The position numbers were made by a program, and so were the translations under genes. Positions 8,745 through 18,332 of a DNA stretch of 64,000 nucleotides are shown in pieces (position 1 is the first letter of the stretch; each line of letters starts with the position of its first letter). The stretch is from the NCBI GenBank assembly GCA_900541885.1, contig UQKW01000005.1, positions 57,439 to 121,438 on the forward strand. The letters run 5' to 3'. The stretch comes from an uncultured Collinsella sp. GTDB taxonomy: Bacteria > Actinomycetota > Coriobacteriia > Coriobacteriales > Coriobacteriaceae. The notes beneath the pieces are model-generated. The model had not been told where the DNA came from and searched no databases. It was given only the letters and a program-made list of their open reading frames with translations.

Positions 8745-10147
8745 GTGAGCACCCCCAACAAACCGATCGCGTGCTGCGCGACACCCGCGTTCTGACGCTG
8801 CGCATTTGGGCTGTTGTCGGCTGCATTGTTATTGCTGCTGTCATCTTTAACCTTATGGGCATCCTGGCACCGGTTATTGAGTTTCTTGCCGTTGGCTCCA
8901 TCATTGCTTTTGTGATGTCCCCGATCACCAACTGGCTCGAGCACCATGGCGTGAATCGCGGCATCGGTTCGCTTATTGCGCTAATTGTTGTTGTTGCCGT
9001 GCTCGTCGGTGTCGTTTGCATCTTGTCGCCGATTCTCTTTGGTCAGATCATGGAAGTCCTGAGCCGCCTGCCCGAGCAGCTTCGTGTTGCGGGTGGCGAT
9101 CTCAACGAGATGATCTCGCATGCCAAGACGCTCAACAACACGCCGCTCAAGGAGTATTTGGACGATAATCTTTCGTCGCTGGTTGCCGTGGCATCGAAGT
9201 ATGTGTCTCAGATCGCTGCCGAGCTTGGCCGCGGTGTGTTCCCGCTCATCACCAATACGGCTTCGCAGTTGTTCGTGATCTTCCTTGGTCTGGTGCTTGC
9301 CTACTGGATGGCCTGCGACTACCCTCGCATGCACCACGAGATCTGCACCATCATCGGTCAGGAGAAGGAGACCTCGTACCGCTTTATGGTCGCCATCCTT
9401 TCTCGCTCTGTCGGCGGCTACATGCGCGGTATGGTCGTGACGTCTATCTGCGGCGGCATCTTGGCCTTTATCGGTTTTATGATCATCGGCCATCCGTATG
9501 CGGCGCTCATGGCTATCTTTACCGGCATCATGCATTTGGTTCCGGTCGTCGGTCCTTGGGTGAGCGCAGCAATCGCCACAGTGCTCGGTTTCATGTTCAG
9601 CCCCATGTTGGCGTTATGGACGCTCATCGTGACGATGGTCGCGCAAAACGTCACCGATAACGTGATTTCGCCCAAGGTTATGCAGAGCTCGGTGCAGGTG
9701 CATCCCATTATGAGCCTCACGGCGCTCGTTATTGGCTCAGCACTCATGGGCCCCATCGGTATGATTATTGCCATCCCGCTGTGTGCGGCCCTCAAGGGTA
9801 TCTTCGTGTACTACTTCGAGAATGAGACCGGCCGCCAGCTTGTGGCCTATGACGGTGCCGTGTTTAAGGGCACGCCGTACCGCGATGCCGATGGCAACCC
9901 GGTCGCCGCCTACGACGCGCTCGGCGACGACACCTTCATCTATGAGTCCGAGCTCATCGGTAACGAGACTGCGCCCGAGGCCCAGGCGATGCCTAAGCCC
10001 GAGTTCGATAATCCCTGGATCAAGCTCTCGGGTTTGCAACCCGATTCCACGGGCTTCTTCAAGAACCCCTTTGCCAAGGATGACGATTCCAACACGGACG
10101 ACACCAAAACCGGCATCGACGGCTCCATGGACGATGATGACAACTAG
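8741..10147 (+). CDS. AI-2E family permease
   Basis: A 468-residue polytopic membrane protein of the AI-2E/UPF0118 (YdiK/PerM) family, with paired N-terminal helices, a soluble middle part and a cluster of C-terminal helices including the family block HLVPVVGPWVSA and the SPKVMQSSVQVHP region. Members are exporters or Na+/H+-type antiporters of varied or unknown substrate. The name comes from E. coli TqsA and should not be read as proof of autoinducer transport. About 130 residues of acidic, low-complexity cytoplasmic tail follow the last helix. It overlaps the sigma-factor stop by four bases and is closed by a strong terminator. Confidence 0.85.
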   Translation: MSEHPQQTDRVLRDTRVLTLRIWAVVGCIVIAAVIFNLMGILAPVIEFLAVGSIIAFVMSPITNWLEHHGVNRGIGSLIALIVVVAVLVGVVCILSPILFGQIMEVLSRLPEQLRVAGGDLNEMISHAKTLNNTPLKEYLDDNLSSLVAVASKYVSQIAAELGRGVFPLITNTASQLFVIFLGLVLAYWMACDYPRMHHEICTIIGQEKETSYRFMVAILSRSVGGYMRGMVVTSICGGILAFIGFMIIGHPYAALMAIFTGIMHLVPVVGPWVSAAIATVLGFMFSPMLALWTLIVTMVAQNVTDNVISPKVMQSSVQVHPIMSLTALVIGSALMGPIGMIIAIPLCAALKGIFVYYFENETGRQLVAYDGAVFKGTPYRDADGNPVAAYDALGDDTFIYESELIGNETAPEAQAMPKPEFDNPWIKLSGLQPDSTGFFKNPFAKDDDSNTDDTKTGIDGSMDDDDN

Positions 10148-10197
10148 CGGGGTAATTCGGATTAATATTCATACGCGCTAACATGCAATTTCGCTGA

Positions 10198-10227
10198 AGG
10201 GCCGGCATTGTGCCGGCCCTCTTTTTT
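10198..10227 (+). terminator. Intrinsic terminator after the sigma-factor operon
   Basis: A perfect 10-bp stem AGGGCCGGCA (10198-10207) with 10211-10220, a 3-nt loop, then a run of six T. Confidence 0.93.
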
Positions 10228-10299
10228 GCACTTGCGCGGTGGGATGGTAATATCGTTACGTTTGAACTGTTTCGATGTGAAACCGAGGAGATTCCCTCT

Positions 10300-12957
10300 A
10301 TGTGTGCTGACTACCCGTCAATGACTACGGCCGAGATCCGCTCCAAGTTCCTCAACTTCTTTGAGGAGCGCGGTCTTAAGCTCTATCCTTCTTCGTCCCT
10401 CGTCCCCGACGATCCTTCGCTGTTGCTTGCCAACGCTGGCATGAACCAGTTTAAGGAGTACTACCAGGGCAAGAAGACCATGAAGGAGATCGGCGCTATC
10501 TCCTGCCAGAAGTGCGTCCGCACCAACGACATCGATTGCATCGGCGAGGATGGCCGTCACCTGTCCTTCTTCGAGATGCTCGGCGACTTCTCCTTTGGCG
10601 GCGTCTCCAAGCAGCAGGCCTGCGCCTGGGCCTTTGAGCTCATCACCAAGGAGTTCAAGCTGCCGCTCGACCGCCTATACTTTACCGTCTTTACCGAGGA
10701 CGACGAGACCCACGACGTGTGGCGTTCTTTGGGTGTTGCTGAGGACCACATCTCCCGCCTGGGCGAGGACGACAACTTCTGGGCCGCTGGCCCCACTGGC
10801 CCCTGCGGTCCGTGCTCCGAGATTTACTTTGACATGGGCGAGGAGGTCGGCTGCGGCAGCCCCGACTGCAAGCCTGGCTGCGACTGCGACCGCTTCCTGG
10901 AGTTCTGGAACCTCGTCTTTACCCAGTACGACCGCCAGGAGGACGGCTCCATGCCGGAGCTGCCGCACCGTAACCTCGATACGGGCATGGGCCTTGAGCG
11001 CATGGCCGCCATCATGCAGCACAAGACCGCTAACTACGACGGCGATCTGATGCAGCACCTCATCAAGCTCGGTGAGGAGATCGGCGGCAAGACCTATGAC
11101 GCCGACGATTACTCCGGCGCCAGCCGCTCCCTGCGCATCATCGCCGACCACTCCCGTGCCGTCGACTTTATGATCTCGGACGGCATCCTGCCCGGTAACG
11201 AGGGCCGCGAGTACGTCCTGCGCCGCCTGCTCCGCCGCGCCGTGTTCCACGGCCGCCTGCTGGGCATCGAGGGCGCCTTCCTGACCAAGTTCATCGACGA
11301 GGTTAACGCTCAGATGGGCGAGGCCTATCCCGAGCTGCTCAAGAACGTCGCGCTCGTTAAGGGTATTGTCGCCTCCGAGGAGGAGCGCTTCTCCACGACG
11401 CTCGACAACGGCCGTGTTTACCTGGACGAGGCCCTGGCCGCGCTCGCCGACGGCGCCGTCCTTCCGGGCGACGTTGCCTTTAAGCTGCACGACACCTTCG
11501 GTTTCCCCATTGACCTGACTGTCGAGATCGCCGGCGCTGCTGGCCACGACGTCGACATGGACGGCTTCACCGCCTGCATGGAGGACCAGAAGGCCCGCGC
11601 TCGTGCCAACGTCAAGGGCGATGCCTGGGGTAGCTTCAACGACGTGTGGGTCGAGCTTTCCGACAAGGTCGCCGCGACCGAATTCGACGGCTATGACAAC
11701 GATGCGATCGAGGGCGCCAAGGTTGTCGCCATCGTTCGCAACGGCGAGTCCGTCGAGTCCGCTGCCGCCGGCGAGGACGTCGAGGTCGTTCTCGACCGCA
11801 CCCCGTTCTATGCCGAGATGGGTGGCCAGCAAGGCGATGCCGGCAAGCTTTCCGCCGAGGGCGTTGTTCTGACCGTTGCCGACACCAAGAACCACAACGG
11901 TCTGTATGCCCACGTCGCGCACGTTGCCGAGGGCACGCTGACCGTCGGTGCTACCGTGACCGCCGCGCTCGACGCCGAGCGCCGTGGCTTCCTGTGCCGC
12001 AACCACACCGCCACCCACCTGCTCGACGCCGCCCTTAAGCAGGTCCTGGGCGAGCATGTCTCCCAGGCCGGTTCGCTGGTGACGCCCGAGCACCTGCGCT
12101 TTGACTTCACGCACTTCGAGGCCCTGTCCTCCGAGCAGCTCAAGGCTGTCGAGGACCTGGTCAACCAGCAGATCTTCGCTTCCAAGCCGGTTGTGACCCG
12201 TGTCATGGGCATCGACGAGGCTAAGGCTGCCGGCGCTGTCGCTCTGTTTGGAGAGAAGTACGGCGATGTTGTCCGCGTCGTCTCCGTGGGCGCCGAGGAC
12301 CAGCCGTTCTCCCGCGAGCTCTGTGGTGGCACTCATGCCGCCAATACCGCCGAGATTGGCCTGTTCAAGATCATTTCCGAGTCCTCCACGGGCTCCAATG
12401 TCCGCCGTATCGAGGCCGTGACCTCTAAGGGTGCCCTCGACTACATGGCCGACCGCCTGGCGCTCGTTGACGCCGCCGCCGCTGCGCTCAAGTGCCGCGT
12501 CGACGAGGTTCCCGCCCGCGTGGAGAACCTGCAGGCCGAGCTGCGCGAGACGTCCAACAAGCTCAAGAAGGCGCTCACTGGTGGCTCCTCCGATGCGATC
12601 TCCAGCGCCATCGAGGGTGCTGTCGAGCTGAATGGCTACAAGCTCGTTGTTGCTGAGCTCCAGGGCCTTGAGGCTGCCGACCTGCGCAACGTATGGGATA
12701 CCGTGCACCAGAAGGTCGCCGGCCCTGTCGCTTGTGTCGTCGCCAGCGTGACTGAGAAGGGCACTCCGGCCCTGCTCGCTGCCGGCTCCGATGACGCCGT
12801 GAAGGCCGGGTTCCACGCCGGTAATGTGATCAAGCAGATCGCGGGTCTGGTCGACGGTCGCGGTGGTGGCCGTCCCAACATGGCCCAGGCCGGTGGCAAG
12901 AATGCTGCCGGCATCGCCGATGCCCTCGCGGCCGCCAAGACCGCGCTCGGCGCCTAA
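10300..12957 (+). CDS. alaS: Alanine--tRNA ligase
   Basis: An 885-residue AlaRS, the usual bacterial length (about 875). The class II catalytic core starts at the N-terminus (EIRSKFLNFFEERGL, then NAGMNQFK and RTNDID). The editing domain has its zinc motif HTATHLL and, further on, CGGTHAANT. The C-Ala domain ends in the Gly-rich GRGGGRPNMAQAGG block. ATG at 10300 is preceded by CGAGGAG; a later ATG at 10321 is less likely. Very strong GNC codon bias creates a spurious 713-codon open frame on the opposite strand. ruvX follows 17 bases after the stop, a conserved order in many bacteria. Confidence 0.97.
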   Translation: MCADYPSMTTAEIRSKFLNFFEERGLKLYPSSSLVPDDPSLLLANAGMNQFKEYYQGKKTMKEIGAISCQKCVRTNDIDCIGEDGRHLSFFEMLGDFSFGGVSKQQACAWAFELITKEFKLPLDRLYFTVFTEDDETHDVWRSLGVAEDHISRLGEDDNFWAAGPTGPCGPCSEIYFDMGEEVGCGSPDCKPGCDCDRFLEFWNLVFTQYDRQEDGSMPELPHRNLDTGMGLERMAAIMQHKTANYDGDLMQHLIKLGEEIGGKTYDADDYSGASRSLRIIADHSRAVDFMISDGILPGNEGREYVLRRLLRRAVFHGRLLGIEGAFLTKFIDEVNAQMGEAYPELLKNVALVKGIVASEEERFSTTLDNGRVYLDEALAALADGAVLPGDVAFKLHDTFGFPIDLTVEIAGAAGHDVDMDGFTACMEDQKARARANVKGDAWGSFNDVWVELSDKVAATEFDGYDNDAIEGAKVVAIVRNGESVESAAAGEDVEVVLDRTPFYAEMGGQQGDAGKLSAEGVVLTVADTKNHNGLYAHVAHVAEGTLTVGATVTAALDAERRGFLCRNHTATHLLDAALKQVLGEHVSQAGSLVTPEHLRFDFTHFEALSSEQLKAVEDLVNQQIFASKPVVTRVMGIDEAKAAGAVALFGEKYGDVVRVVSVGAEDQPFSRELCGGTHAANTAEIGLFKIISESSTGSNVRRIEAVTSKGALDYMADRLALVDAAAAALKCRVDEVPARVENLQAELRETSNKLKKALTGGSSDAISSAIEGAVELNGYKLVVAELQGLEAADLRNVWDTVHQKVAGPVACVVASVTEKGTPALLAAGSDDAVKAGFHAGNVIKQIAGLVDGRGGGRPNMAQAGGKNAAGIADALAAAKTALGA

Positions 12958-12974
12958 GAATCTAAGAAGTCACT

Positions 12975-13403
12975 GTGGTCGCGCTTGCGCTGGACATAGG
13001 GGAGACCAGGATTGGCATCGCCGTCTCGAGCCGTGATGGCAAGATGGCGATGCCCGTCAAGGTGCTCCCGGCCGCCGAGGTCACCGGTATGGCCAAGACG
13101 TTCCGCTACCTGGTCGAAGACTATGAGCCCGACATCCTGGTAAGCGGACGTCCTCTGACCATGGCCGGTGAGCCCGGCCCCCAGGCCGAGCGCGTTGCCG
13201 CCGTGGCGCAAAAGATTGCCGACAAGCTCGATCTTCCGCTGGAGTTTGAGGACGAGCGTCTGTCTTCGCAAGAGGCCAAGCGTATCCTGCGCGAGCAGGG
13301 CCTCAACGAAAAGCAGATGAGGGGCAAGATCGACATGATTGCCGCCAGCCTGTTTTTGCAGACGTGGCTCGATCGTAAAAACGAGGTGGTTTCGCATGCC
13401 TAG
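12975..13403 (+). CDS. ruvX: RuvX/YqgF family RNase H-fold nuclease
   Basis: A 142-residue YqgF/RuvX protein, implicated in pre-16S rRNA 5'-end maturation and possibly in Holliday junction resolution. The RNase H-fold active-site strand LALDIGETRIGIAVS opens the protein, followed by VSGRPLTMAGEPGPQA (the family's VGLP-type block) and the EDERLSSQEA motif with its acidic residue. It starts with GTG at 12975 and overlaps the mltG start by eight bases. The alaS-ruvX-mltG-yqeG-aroK order supports the call. Confidence 0.92.
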   Translation: MVALALDIGETRIGIAVSSRDGKMAMPVKVLPAAEVTGMAKTFRYLVEDYEPDILVSGRPLTMAGEPGPQAERVAAVAQKIADKLDLPLEFEDERLSSQEAKRILREQGLNEKQMRGKIDMIAASLFLQTWLDRKNEVVSHA

Positions 13404-14829
13404 CGCTTCCGATCCGCGCCAGCAGAATCGTACACAGCAGCCGGCGTCGCGCCCTGCCCAGCCTGGCCAGCGTCCGGCACAGCCGACGCAGCGCGCAGCT
13501 CAGCCTGCCGCGCGCCCGGCGCAGTCCTTCTCTCATTCGGCCCAACCTGTTCAACGGACGGGTCAGCAGCCTTCTGCTCGTTCGGTTCAGCATTCGGCTT
13601 CTCACGCGGCTCAGCAGCCCACTGCTCGTACGGCCCAGCCTGCAGGCGGTGCCCGCTTTAAGCAGCAGGCACCTACCCAGCGAACTCAGGCCCCTCAATC
13701 GCATTCGCATCACGCTCGCGGTTCGCATGGCGTTGCTCCGGCGACCCGCTCGAGCTACAACACGCATGCTCGTCGCGGTGCTCAAAAGAAGAGTTCTCCG
13801 GTTCCCATGATCATCGGCGTTGTGGTGGCGGTGCTCGCGCTTGCTGCGATCGCTTTCTTTGTCGTGCCGGCCGTCAAGGGCTTCTTTGCCGGTGAGGATA
13901 CGAAGGTCACGGCTGGTCAGCAGGTTACGGTGACCATTCCCGATGGTGCTTCGGGCGATACGATCGCCTCGATTCTCTCCGAGAACCATATCGTAGAAAA
14001 TCCCAAGGATTACTATGCGGCGGTGAAAAAGCTCAACGCCGATATGTCGCTCAAGCCAGGTGATTATTCGTTCACCACACTCATGGATGCGACCAAGGTT
14101 GTTCAGCAGCTCATGGAAGGCCCCAACGCGGGATCCAATGCGCTGACTATCCCTGAGGGCCTGACGGTCGATCAAGTCGCCGACCGTGTGGCCCAGGTCT
14201 ACGACAGCATCTCTAAGGAAGACTTCCTCAACCAGGCCAAGGCCTCCAACTACGCTGACGACTATAGCTTCCTTAAGGGCGCCGCTAACGACTCGCTCGA
14301 GGGTTTCTTGTTCCCCAAGACCTATTCGTTGGGTGATTCGCCGACGGCCGATGACGTGATTCGCGCTATGCTCGATCAGTTTAAGACCGAGTACAAGTCG
14401 CTTGACTTTGCGAGCTGCGAAGCCAAGATCAAGGAGCGCTATGGTGTGGAGATGTCCGACTACGACATCGTCAACTTGGCCTCTATCGTTGAGCGCGAGG
14501 GCCTCAACGCCGATCAACGTGCGCACGTGGCCTCGGTCTTCTACAACCGCCTTGCCGGCAAGCTCGACGGCCTGCGCTATCTCAACAGCGACGCTACCAT
14601 GATGTATGTCACCGGTGGCGAGGTTACCGCCGACGACCTGCAGAGCGATAGTCCGTATAACACCTATAAGCATGAGGGTCTGCCACCCACGCCCATCTGC
14701 TCTCCGTCGCTCGAGGCGCTCAAGGCCACGCTTGAGCCGACCGACTCCGATGACCTGTATTTCTACATTACGCAGGACGAGGAGTACTTCTCGCAAACCT
14801 ACGAAGAGCACCAACAGTCTTGGAATTAG
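13396..14829 (+). CDS. mltG: Endolytic murein transglycosylase MltG
   Basis: A 477-residue MltG/YceG protein, which cleaves nascent glycan strands at the outer face of the membrane. Residues 1-130 are an unusual cytoplasmic extension rich in Gln, Pro, Ala and Arg with repeated AQP/RPAQ-type units. A membrane helix follows (about 136-155). The catalytic domain contains EGLTVDQVADRV, FLFPKTY, and the active-site region SIVEREG with catalytic Glu366. The substrate-groove block SPYNTYKHEGLPPTPICSP is also present. ATG at 13396 lies within the ruvX end. A similar Gln/Pro-rich basic N-terminus is seen in the L,D-transpeptidase at 61.4-63.2 kb. Confidence 0.92.
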   Translation: MPSASDPRQQNRTQQPASRPAQPGQRPAQPTQRAAQPAARPAQSFSHSAQPVQRTGQQPSARSVQHSASHAAQQPTARTAQPAGGARFKQQAPTQRTQAPQSHSHHARGSHGVAPATRSSYNTHARRGAQKKSSPVPMIIGVVVAVLALAAIAFFVVPAVKGFFAGEDTKVTAGQQVTVTIPDGASGDTIASILSENHIVENPKDYYAAVKKLNADMSLKPGDYSFTTLMDATKVVQQLMEGPNAGSNALTIPEGLTVDQVADRVAQVYDSISKEDFLNQAKASNYADDYSFLKGAANDSLEGFLFPKTYSLGDSPTADDVIRAMLDQFKTEYKSLDFASCEAKIKERYGVEMSDYDIVNLASIVEREGLNADQRAHVASVFYNRLAGKLDGLRYLNSDATMMYVTGGEVTADDLQSDSPYNTYKHEGLPPTPICSPSLEALKATLEPTDSDDLYFYITQDEEYFSQTYEEHQQSWN

Positions 14830-14830
14830 C

Positions 14831-15328
14831 ATGAGGATTTTTAGCCCCAAACGATACGTTGCCTCGGTCGATCGCATCGACCTTAATACCCTGTGGGCCG
14901 ACGGCAAACGCGCCATTCTGCTCGATCGCGATAACACCTTGGTGCCGCGCGACACCGAGCAGGTTCCCGCTGCGGTTTCCGCTTGGCTCGACGCCGCCCG
15001 CGCCAAAGGCTTTAAGCTGTGCATGGTGTCCAACAACTGGCATCGCGACCAGGTCATGAGCTCTGCACGCGAGCTGGGACTCGAGGCCATCAGCCACGCC
15101 ATGAAGCCGGCGCCGTTTGCCCTTAAGGCGGGTCTTAAGCGCCTCGGCGCCACGGCCGACGAGGCGGTGTTGATCGGTGATCAGCTCTACACGGACGTGT
15201 GGAGCGGCAACTTCGCCGGCGTCGATACCATCTTGGTAAAGCCGCAGGCGACGCAGGACCTGTGGTATACGCAGATCTTCCGTATCTTTGAGCGCCGGGC
15301 CCTGCGCGACCTTCCCTGCGAGGATTAG
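14831..15328 (+). CDS. YqeG-family HAD phosphatase
   Basis: A 165-residue HAD-superfamily IIIA protein. Motif I is LLDRDNTLV, motif II is CMVSNN, and the motif III/IV region is KPAPFALKAGL followed by LIGDQLYTDVWSGN. Members of this family include YqeG and a phosphatidylglycerophosphate phosphatase, and the natural substrate is not certain. It starts one base after the mltG stop and is followed by aroK eight bases after its own stop, as in many Gram-positive bacteria. Confidence 0.85.
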   Translation: MRIFSPKRYVASVDRIDLNTLWADGKRAILLDRDNTLVPRDTEQVPAAVSAWLDAARAKGFKLCMVSNNWHRDQVMSSARELGLEAISHAMKPAPFALKAGLKRLGATADEAVLIGDQLYTDVWSGNFAGVDTILVKPQATQDLWYTQIFRIFERRALRDLPCED

Positions 15329-15336
15329 GTCTCGCT

Positions 15337-15870
15337 ATGTCCCAGCACACCAAACACGGCTGCGACCATATCTTCTTTATCGGCTTTTTGGGCGCGGGCA
15401 AATCGACGCTCGCGCGCAACGTCGGCACTATGTTTAAGCGGCGTTTTGTCGATACCGACCGCCTGGTCGTGCGCCGTTGCGGCAAGTCGGTAACCGAGAT
15501 TTTTGAGACCGAGGGCGAGGATCGTTTTCGTGAGCTCGAGACCTCGGCGCTCCGTTCGCTCCAAAGCGAGCGCAGCCTGTTGGTTTCGTGCGGGGGCGGC
15601 ATTGTCGAGACGCCGGTGAATATTGAGCTGATGCACGAAATGGGTACGTGTGTGTACCTCGAGGGCGACTTCGAGGATTCGATTCGCCAGATTCGTCGGT
15701 CCGATACGCGCCCCGATTTCCGTTCGCCCGAGCATGCTGCGCGCCTGTTTGAGCATCGCCGTCCGCTGTATCGCCAGGCCGCTGACCTTACCCTTGATAT
15801 TCGCAATAAGTCCTTCGAGGACGTTTCCTACCTTTGTGCCGAGATGCTTTTGGAGCGTGGGCTGCTATGA
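15337..15870 (+). CDS. aroK: Shikimate kinase
   Basis: A 177-residue shikimate kinase that phosphorylates shikimate in the aromatic amino acid pathway. The P-loop GFLGAGKS is at residues 16-23, the Asp pair DTD at 39-41, the shikimate-binding Arg within DRFRELE at 62-68, and the GGG motif at 86-88. A lid Arg precedes RPDF. Its last codons overlap the ATG of the aroB-like gene, so the two are coupled, as in aroK-aroB pairs elsewhere. Confidence 0.9.
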   Translation: MSQHTKHGCDHIFFIGFLGAGKSTLARNVGTMFKRRFVDTDRLVVRRCGKSVTEIFETEGEDRFRELETSALRSLQSERSLLVSCGGGIVETPVNIELMHEMGTCVYLEGDFEDSIRQIRRSDTRPDFRSPEHAARLFEHRRPLYRQAADLTLDIRNKSFEDVSYLCAEMLLERGLL

Positions 15871-16976
15871 TTCGCCGTCAACTGATCAATTTCCAAAACC
15901 GCAGTGTCGATGTTCGCGTCGGCTTTAACGCTTTTAGTGAGCTGTCGCGTATGTTTGCCTCGGCCGTGGGCAAGCCCAAGCGTGCGATGGTTGTCTGGAA
16001 CAGCGCTGTTTCCGACTGCTTTGGCGAGATCGTTGAGCACGCTCTGGTCGATGCCGGCTTTGCTGTGTCGCCGCTCGTCCTCGAGGTTTCGCCTGCCGGT
16101 GCTACGCTGGCCGATGCCGATGCTATCTTTGGCGCCCTGACTGCCAATGGCATTACCTGCGACGATCTGGTTGTCGCCGTTGGCGATGCCGCAACCTGCT
16201 CGGTTGTTAGCTGGTGTGCCAATCAGTGGTGCGGCCGCACCGAGTGCGCGTTGCTGCCGACGACGTTCGACGCCATGCTCACGGTCGCGACGACCATGAA
16301 TCCGCTCGTCGCCTCGTCGGCCAATGCGCTTCCTGCTATCGCGTTCCGTCCCGAACCGGGCTTGGTCGTGTGTGACCTCGACCTTGTTCGCGAGGCGGAC
16401 CCCGAGGACCTCAAGCTCGGCTATGTGGTACTTGTTGGCACCATGCTTTCGAGCAGCAAGTCCCGCTGGAATCAGTTTACTGAGACCGTCCCCGAGATTC
16501 TCGCGGGCGAGGAGGTTGCGCTCGTCAATGCCGTTCAATGGTCTCAGACTGCCCGTAAGGACGTACTGATGGCCACGAACCCGAGCGCTCGCCATGCGCT
16601 CGATTTTGGCAAGACGGGGGAGCGTACCCTGCGCGCCTGCATGGGCGATGCCGCTTCACAGGTCCCTGCCTACCAGCTGTTGTCCGAGGGCATGCGCTTT
16701 GAGGCGCGCCTAGCACATGATGCCTGTGACTTCGATATCGATTACGTCTTTGAGGTCGATGACTGCTTGGAGGACTTTGGTATCGAGGAGCTTGCCTTCG
16801 ATCTGGAGCCTGCCGCATATATCGAGGAGTTCCGCAGGCAGCAGTTTGTCCGCTCGAACCGCAGTATGTTGCCGCTGCCCGCGGCACTCGGCGCTATTCG
16901 TCTAACGTGCGTTGAGGACGAGGTTCTTGAGCGCCATGCTCACGCCTACTTGGCTTCTCGCAAAGAACTTCTCTAA
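15867..16976 (+). CDS. Degenerate 3-dehydroquinate synthase-like protein
   Basis: A 369-residue protein coupled to aroK and roughly the length of AroB, with a recognisable AroB-like layout: an N-terminal nucleotide fold, a VVAVGDAAT segment where AroB has GGGVxGD, then ALLPTTFDAMLTV where AroB has the QVPTTLLAQVDSSVGGK block. The catalytic core is eroded. The Lys-containing GGK is gone. The zinc-ligand motif FGHTFGHA reads FGKTGERT, and the HGExVAxGM block reads QLLSEGMRFEAR, so both zinc His are missing. It is an intact reading frame, so either a pseudoenzyme with a new role or a slowly decaying copy. A true AroB would have to lie elsewhere. Confidence 0.65.
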   Translation: MIRRQLINFQNRSVDVRVGFNAFSELSRMFASAVGKPKRAMVVWNSAVSDCFGEIVEHALVDAGFAVSPLVLEVSPAGATLADADAIFGALTANGITCDDLVVAVGDAATCSVVSWCANQWCGRTECALLPTTFDAMLTVATTMNPLVASSANALPAIAFRPEPGLVVCDLDLVREADPEDLKLGYVVLVGTMLSSSKSRWNQFTETVPEILAGEEVALVNAVQWSQTARKDVLMATNPSARHALDFGKTGERTLRACMGDAASQVPAYQLLSEGMRFEARLAHDACDFDIDYVFEVDDCLEDFGIEELAFDLEPAAYIEEFRRQQFVRSNRSMLPLPAALGAIRLTCVEDEVLERHAHAYLASRKELL

Positions 16977-17019
16977 GTTTTATTGACATCCATCGTCTTT
17001 CGTATCATGTTGAGGGGCG

Positions 17020-17095
17020 GGTTTCCAATCGGTTGCGGATCGCATGCGATTCCGTCGTTCGGTTGAGACCCGTCCCGCACTTTTTGAGACAATAA
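17020..17095 (+). terminator. Possible hairpin/terminator before the peptidase gene
   Basis: GGGGCGGGTTTC near 17014-17025 can pair with GAGACCCGTCCC near 17065-17076, and ACTTTTTGAG follows. It could end the aroK operon or form a leader of the next gene. Pairing is imperfect and the loop is long. Confidence 0.4.
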
Positions 17096-17108
17096 GAAAG
17101 GAATCTGC

Positions 17109-18239
17109 ATGTCTGAGTTTGCTGCCGGTCCTGCCGGTCGTATCGAGCGTGTCCGTGCCCTGATGGCCGAGCGTGGCTACGACGCCATCGTGGTGCGCGA
17201 CGAGGCCAACCTTCGTTGGCTTACGGGCGTGAAGGGCGTTTTCGATTACACCTTTGAATTCCCGCACGCGGCGTTTATTACGGCCGACCAGTGCCTGTTC
17301 CATACCGACTCGCGCTACCTCAACAGCTTTGAGGAGAACACGCCCGCCGGCAGCCCCTGGGTTTACGACATGGACGAGGGTACCATCCCCGGCTGGGTCG
17401 CCGGCAAGATTGCGGCTAACAAGTGCCGTGTCTGTGCTGTCGAGGACGATATGCAGATTAACTTCTACCAGGGTATTCAGCGCGGCCTGGAGGACCGTTC
17501 CGTCGCCTGCGTGCTGCCGCTGATGCACGACGACATCCGCAAGATGCGCGCCATCAAGGATGCCGAGGAGATCGAGCTTATGCGCCACGCACAGTCGATC
17601 ACCGACGCCGCCTTCCAGCATATGCTCGGCTTTATTAAGCCCGGTATGACCGAGAAGCAGGTTCGCAACGAGCTCGAGAACTTTATGTTCGCCAACGGCG
17701 CCGATAGCCTTGCCTTCGGCTCCATTGTGGCGAGCGGCCCCAACACCGCCAACCCGCATGCCGTGCCGAGCGACCGCGTGATCGAGAAGGGCGATTTCGT
17801 TCTCATGGATTATGGCGCGGGCTACTGCGATTATCGTTCCGACATGACGCGCACCGTCGTGATGGGCGAGCCTACCCAGGAGCAGCTCGACCTGTACGCG
17901 CTCGTGCGCCGCACCCACGAGGAGTGTGTCGCCGCCATCCATCCGGGCGTCGAGGGCAACGACATTTTCAAGCTTTCCAAGAAGATCATCGGTGATGCCG
18001 GCTATGGCGATTACTACAACCATGGCCTGGGTCACGGTGTGGGCATCGACATCCACGAGCTGCCCAACTTTAACCGCAGCAAGAATATCATCGAGGTCGG
18101 CTCGGTTGTCACCATGGAGCCCGGCGTGTACCTGCCCGGTGTGGGCGGCGTGCGCCTGGAGGACTACGGCGTGGTCACCGAGAACGGCTACGAGCCCTTC
18201 ACCAAGACGCCGCATGACCTCCACGTCATCGATTGCTAA
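17109..18239 (+). CDS. M24-family Xaa-Pro peptidase (prolidase/aminopeptidase P type)
   Basis: A 376-residue dimetal peptidase that removes or cleaves next to proline. An N-terminal creatinase-like domain (1-130) precedes the pita-bread catalytic domain. All five metal ligands are visible in order: Asp in LMDYGAGY, Asp in RSDMTRT, His in [10 protein letters not shown], Glu in TMEPGVY and Glu in VRLEDYG. ATG at 17109 follows AAAGGAA. It is cytosolic, with no signal peptide. It sits just upstream of efp, a frequent pairing; the link may be recycling of Pro-containing peptides. Confidence 0.9.
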   Translation: MSEFAAGPAGRIERVRALMAERGYDAIVVRDEANLRWLTGVKGVFDYTFEFPHAAFITADQCLFHTDSRYLNSFEENTPAGSPWVYDMDEGTIPGWVAGKIAANKCRVCAVEDDMQINFYQGIQRGLEDRSVACVLPLMHDDIRKMRAIKDAEEIELMRHAQSITDAAFQHMLGFIKPGMTEKQVRNELENFMFANGADSLAFGSIVASGPNTANPHAVPSDRVIEKGDFVLMDYGAGYCDYRSDMTRTVVMGEPTQEQLDLYALVRRTHEECVAAIHPGVEGNDIFKLSKKIIGDAGYGDYYNHGLGHGVGIDIHELPNFNRSKNIIEVGSVVTMEPGVYLPGVGGVRLEDYGVVTENGYEPFTKTPHDLHVIDC

Positions 18240-18251
18240 TCTACTTCGTAG

Positions 18252-18304
18252 ATAGTTTGGGGCGGGGCGTTCGAAATGATTCGGGCGCCCCGCGTTCTCT
18301 TTTT
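18252..18304 (+). terminator. Intrinsic terminator after the peptidase gene
   Basis: GGGGCGGGGCG pairs with CGCCCCGC across an AT-richer loop, followed by a TCTCTTTTT tract ending near 18304. Confidence 0.75.
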
Positions 18305-18332
18305 ATGCGCTCGCTGCAGGCGCCGTCTGCAA

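Noticed and set aside
10675..12816. A 713-codon open frame on the minus strand across alaS
   Set aside because: It is the mirror of strong GNC/GAG codon bias in alaS; no ribosome-binding site, no recognisable motifs, and alaS itself is certain.
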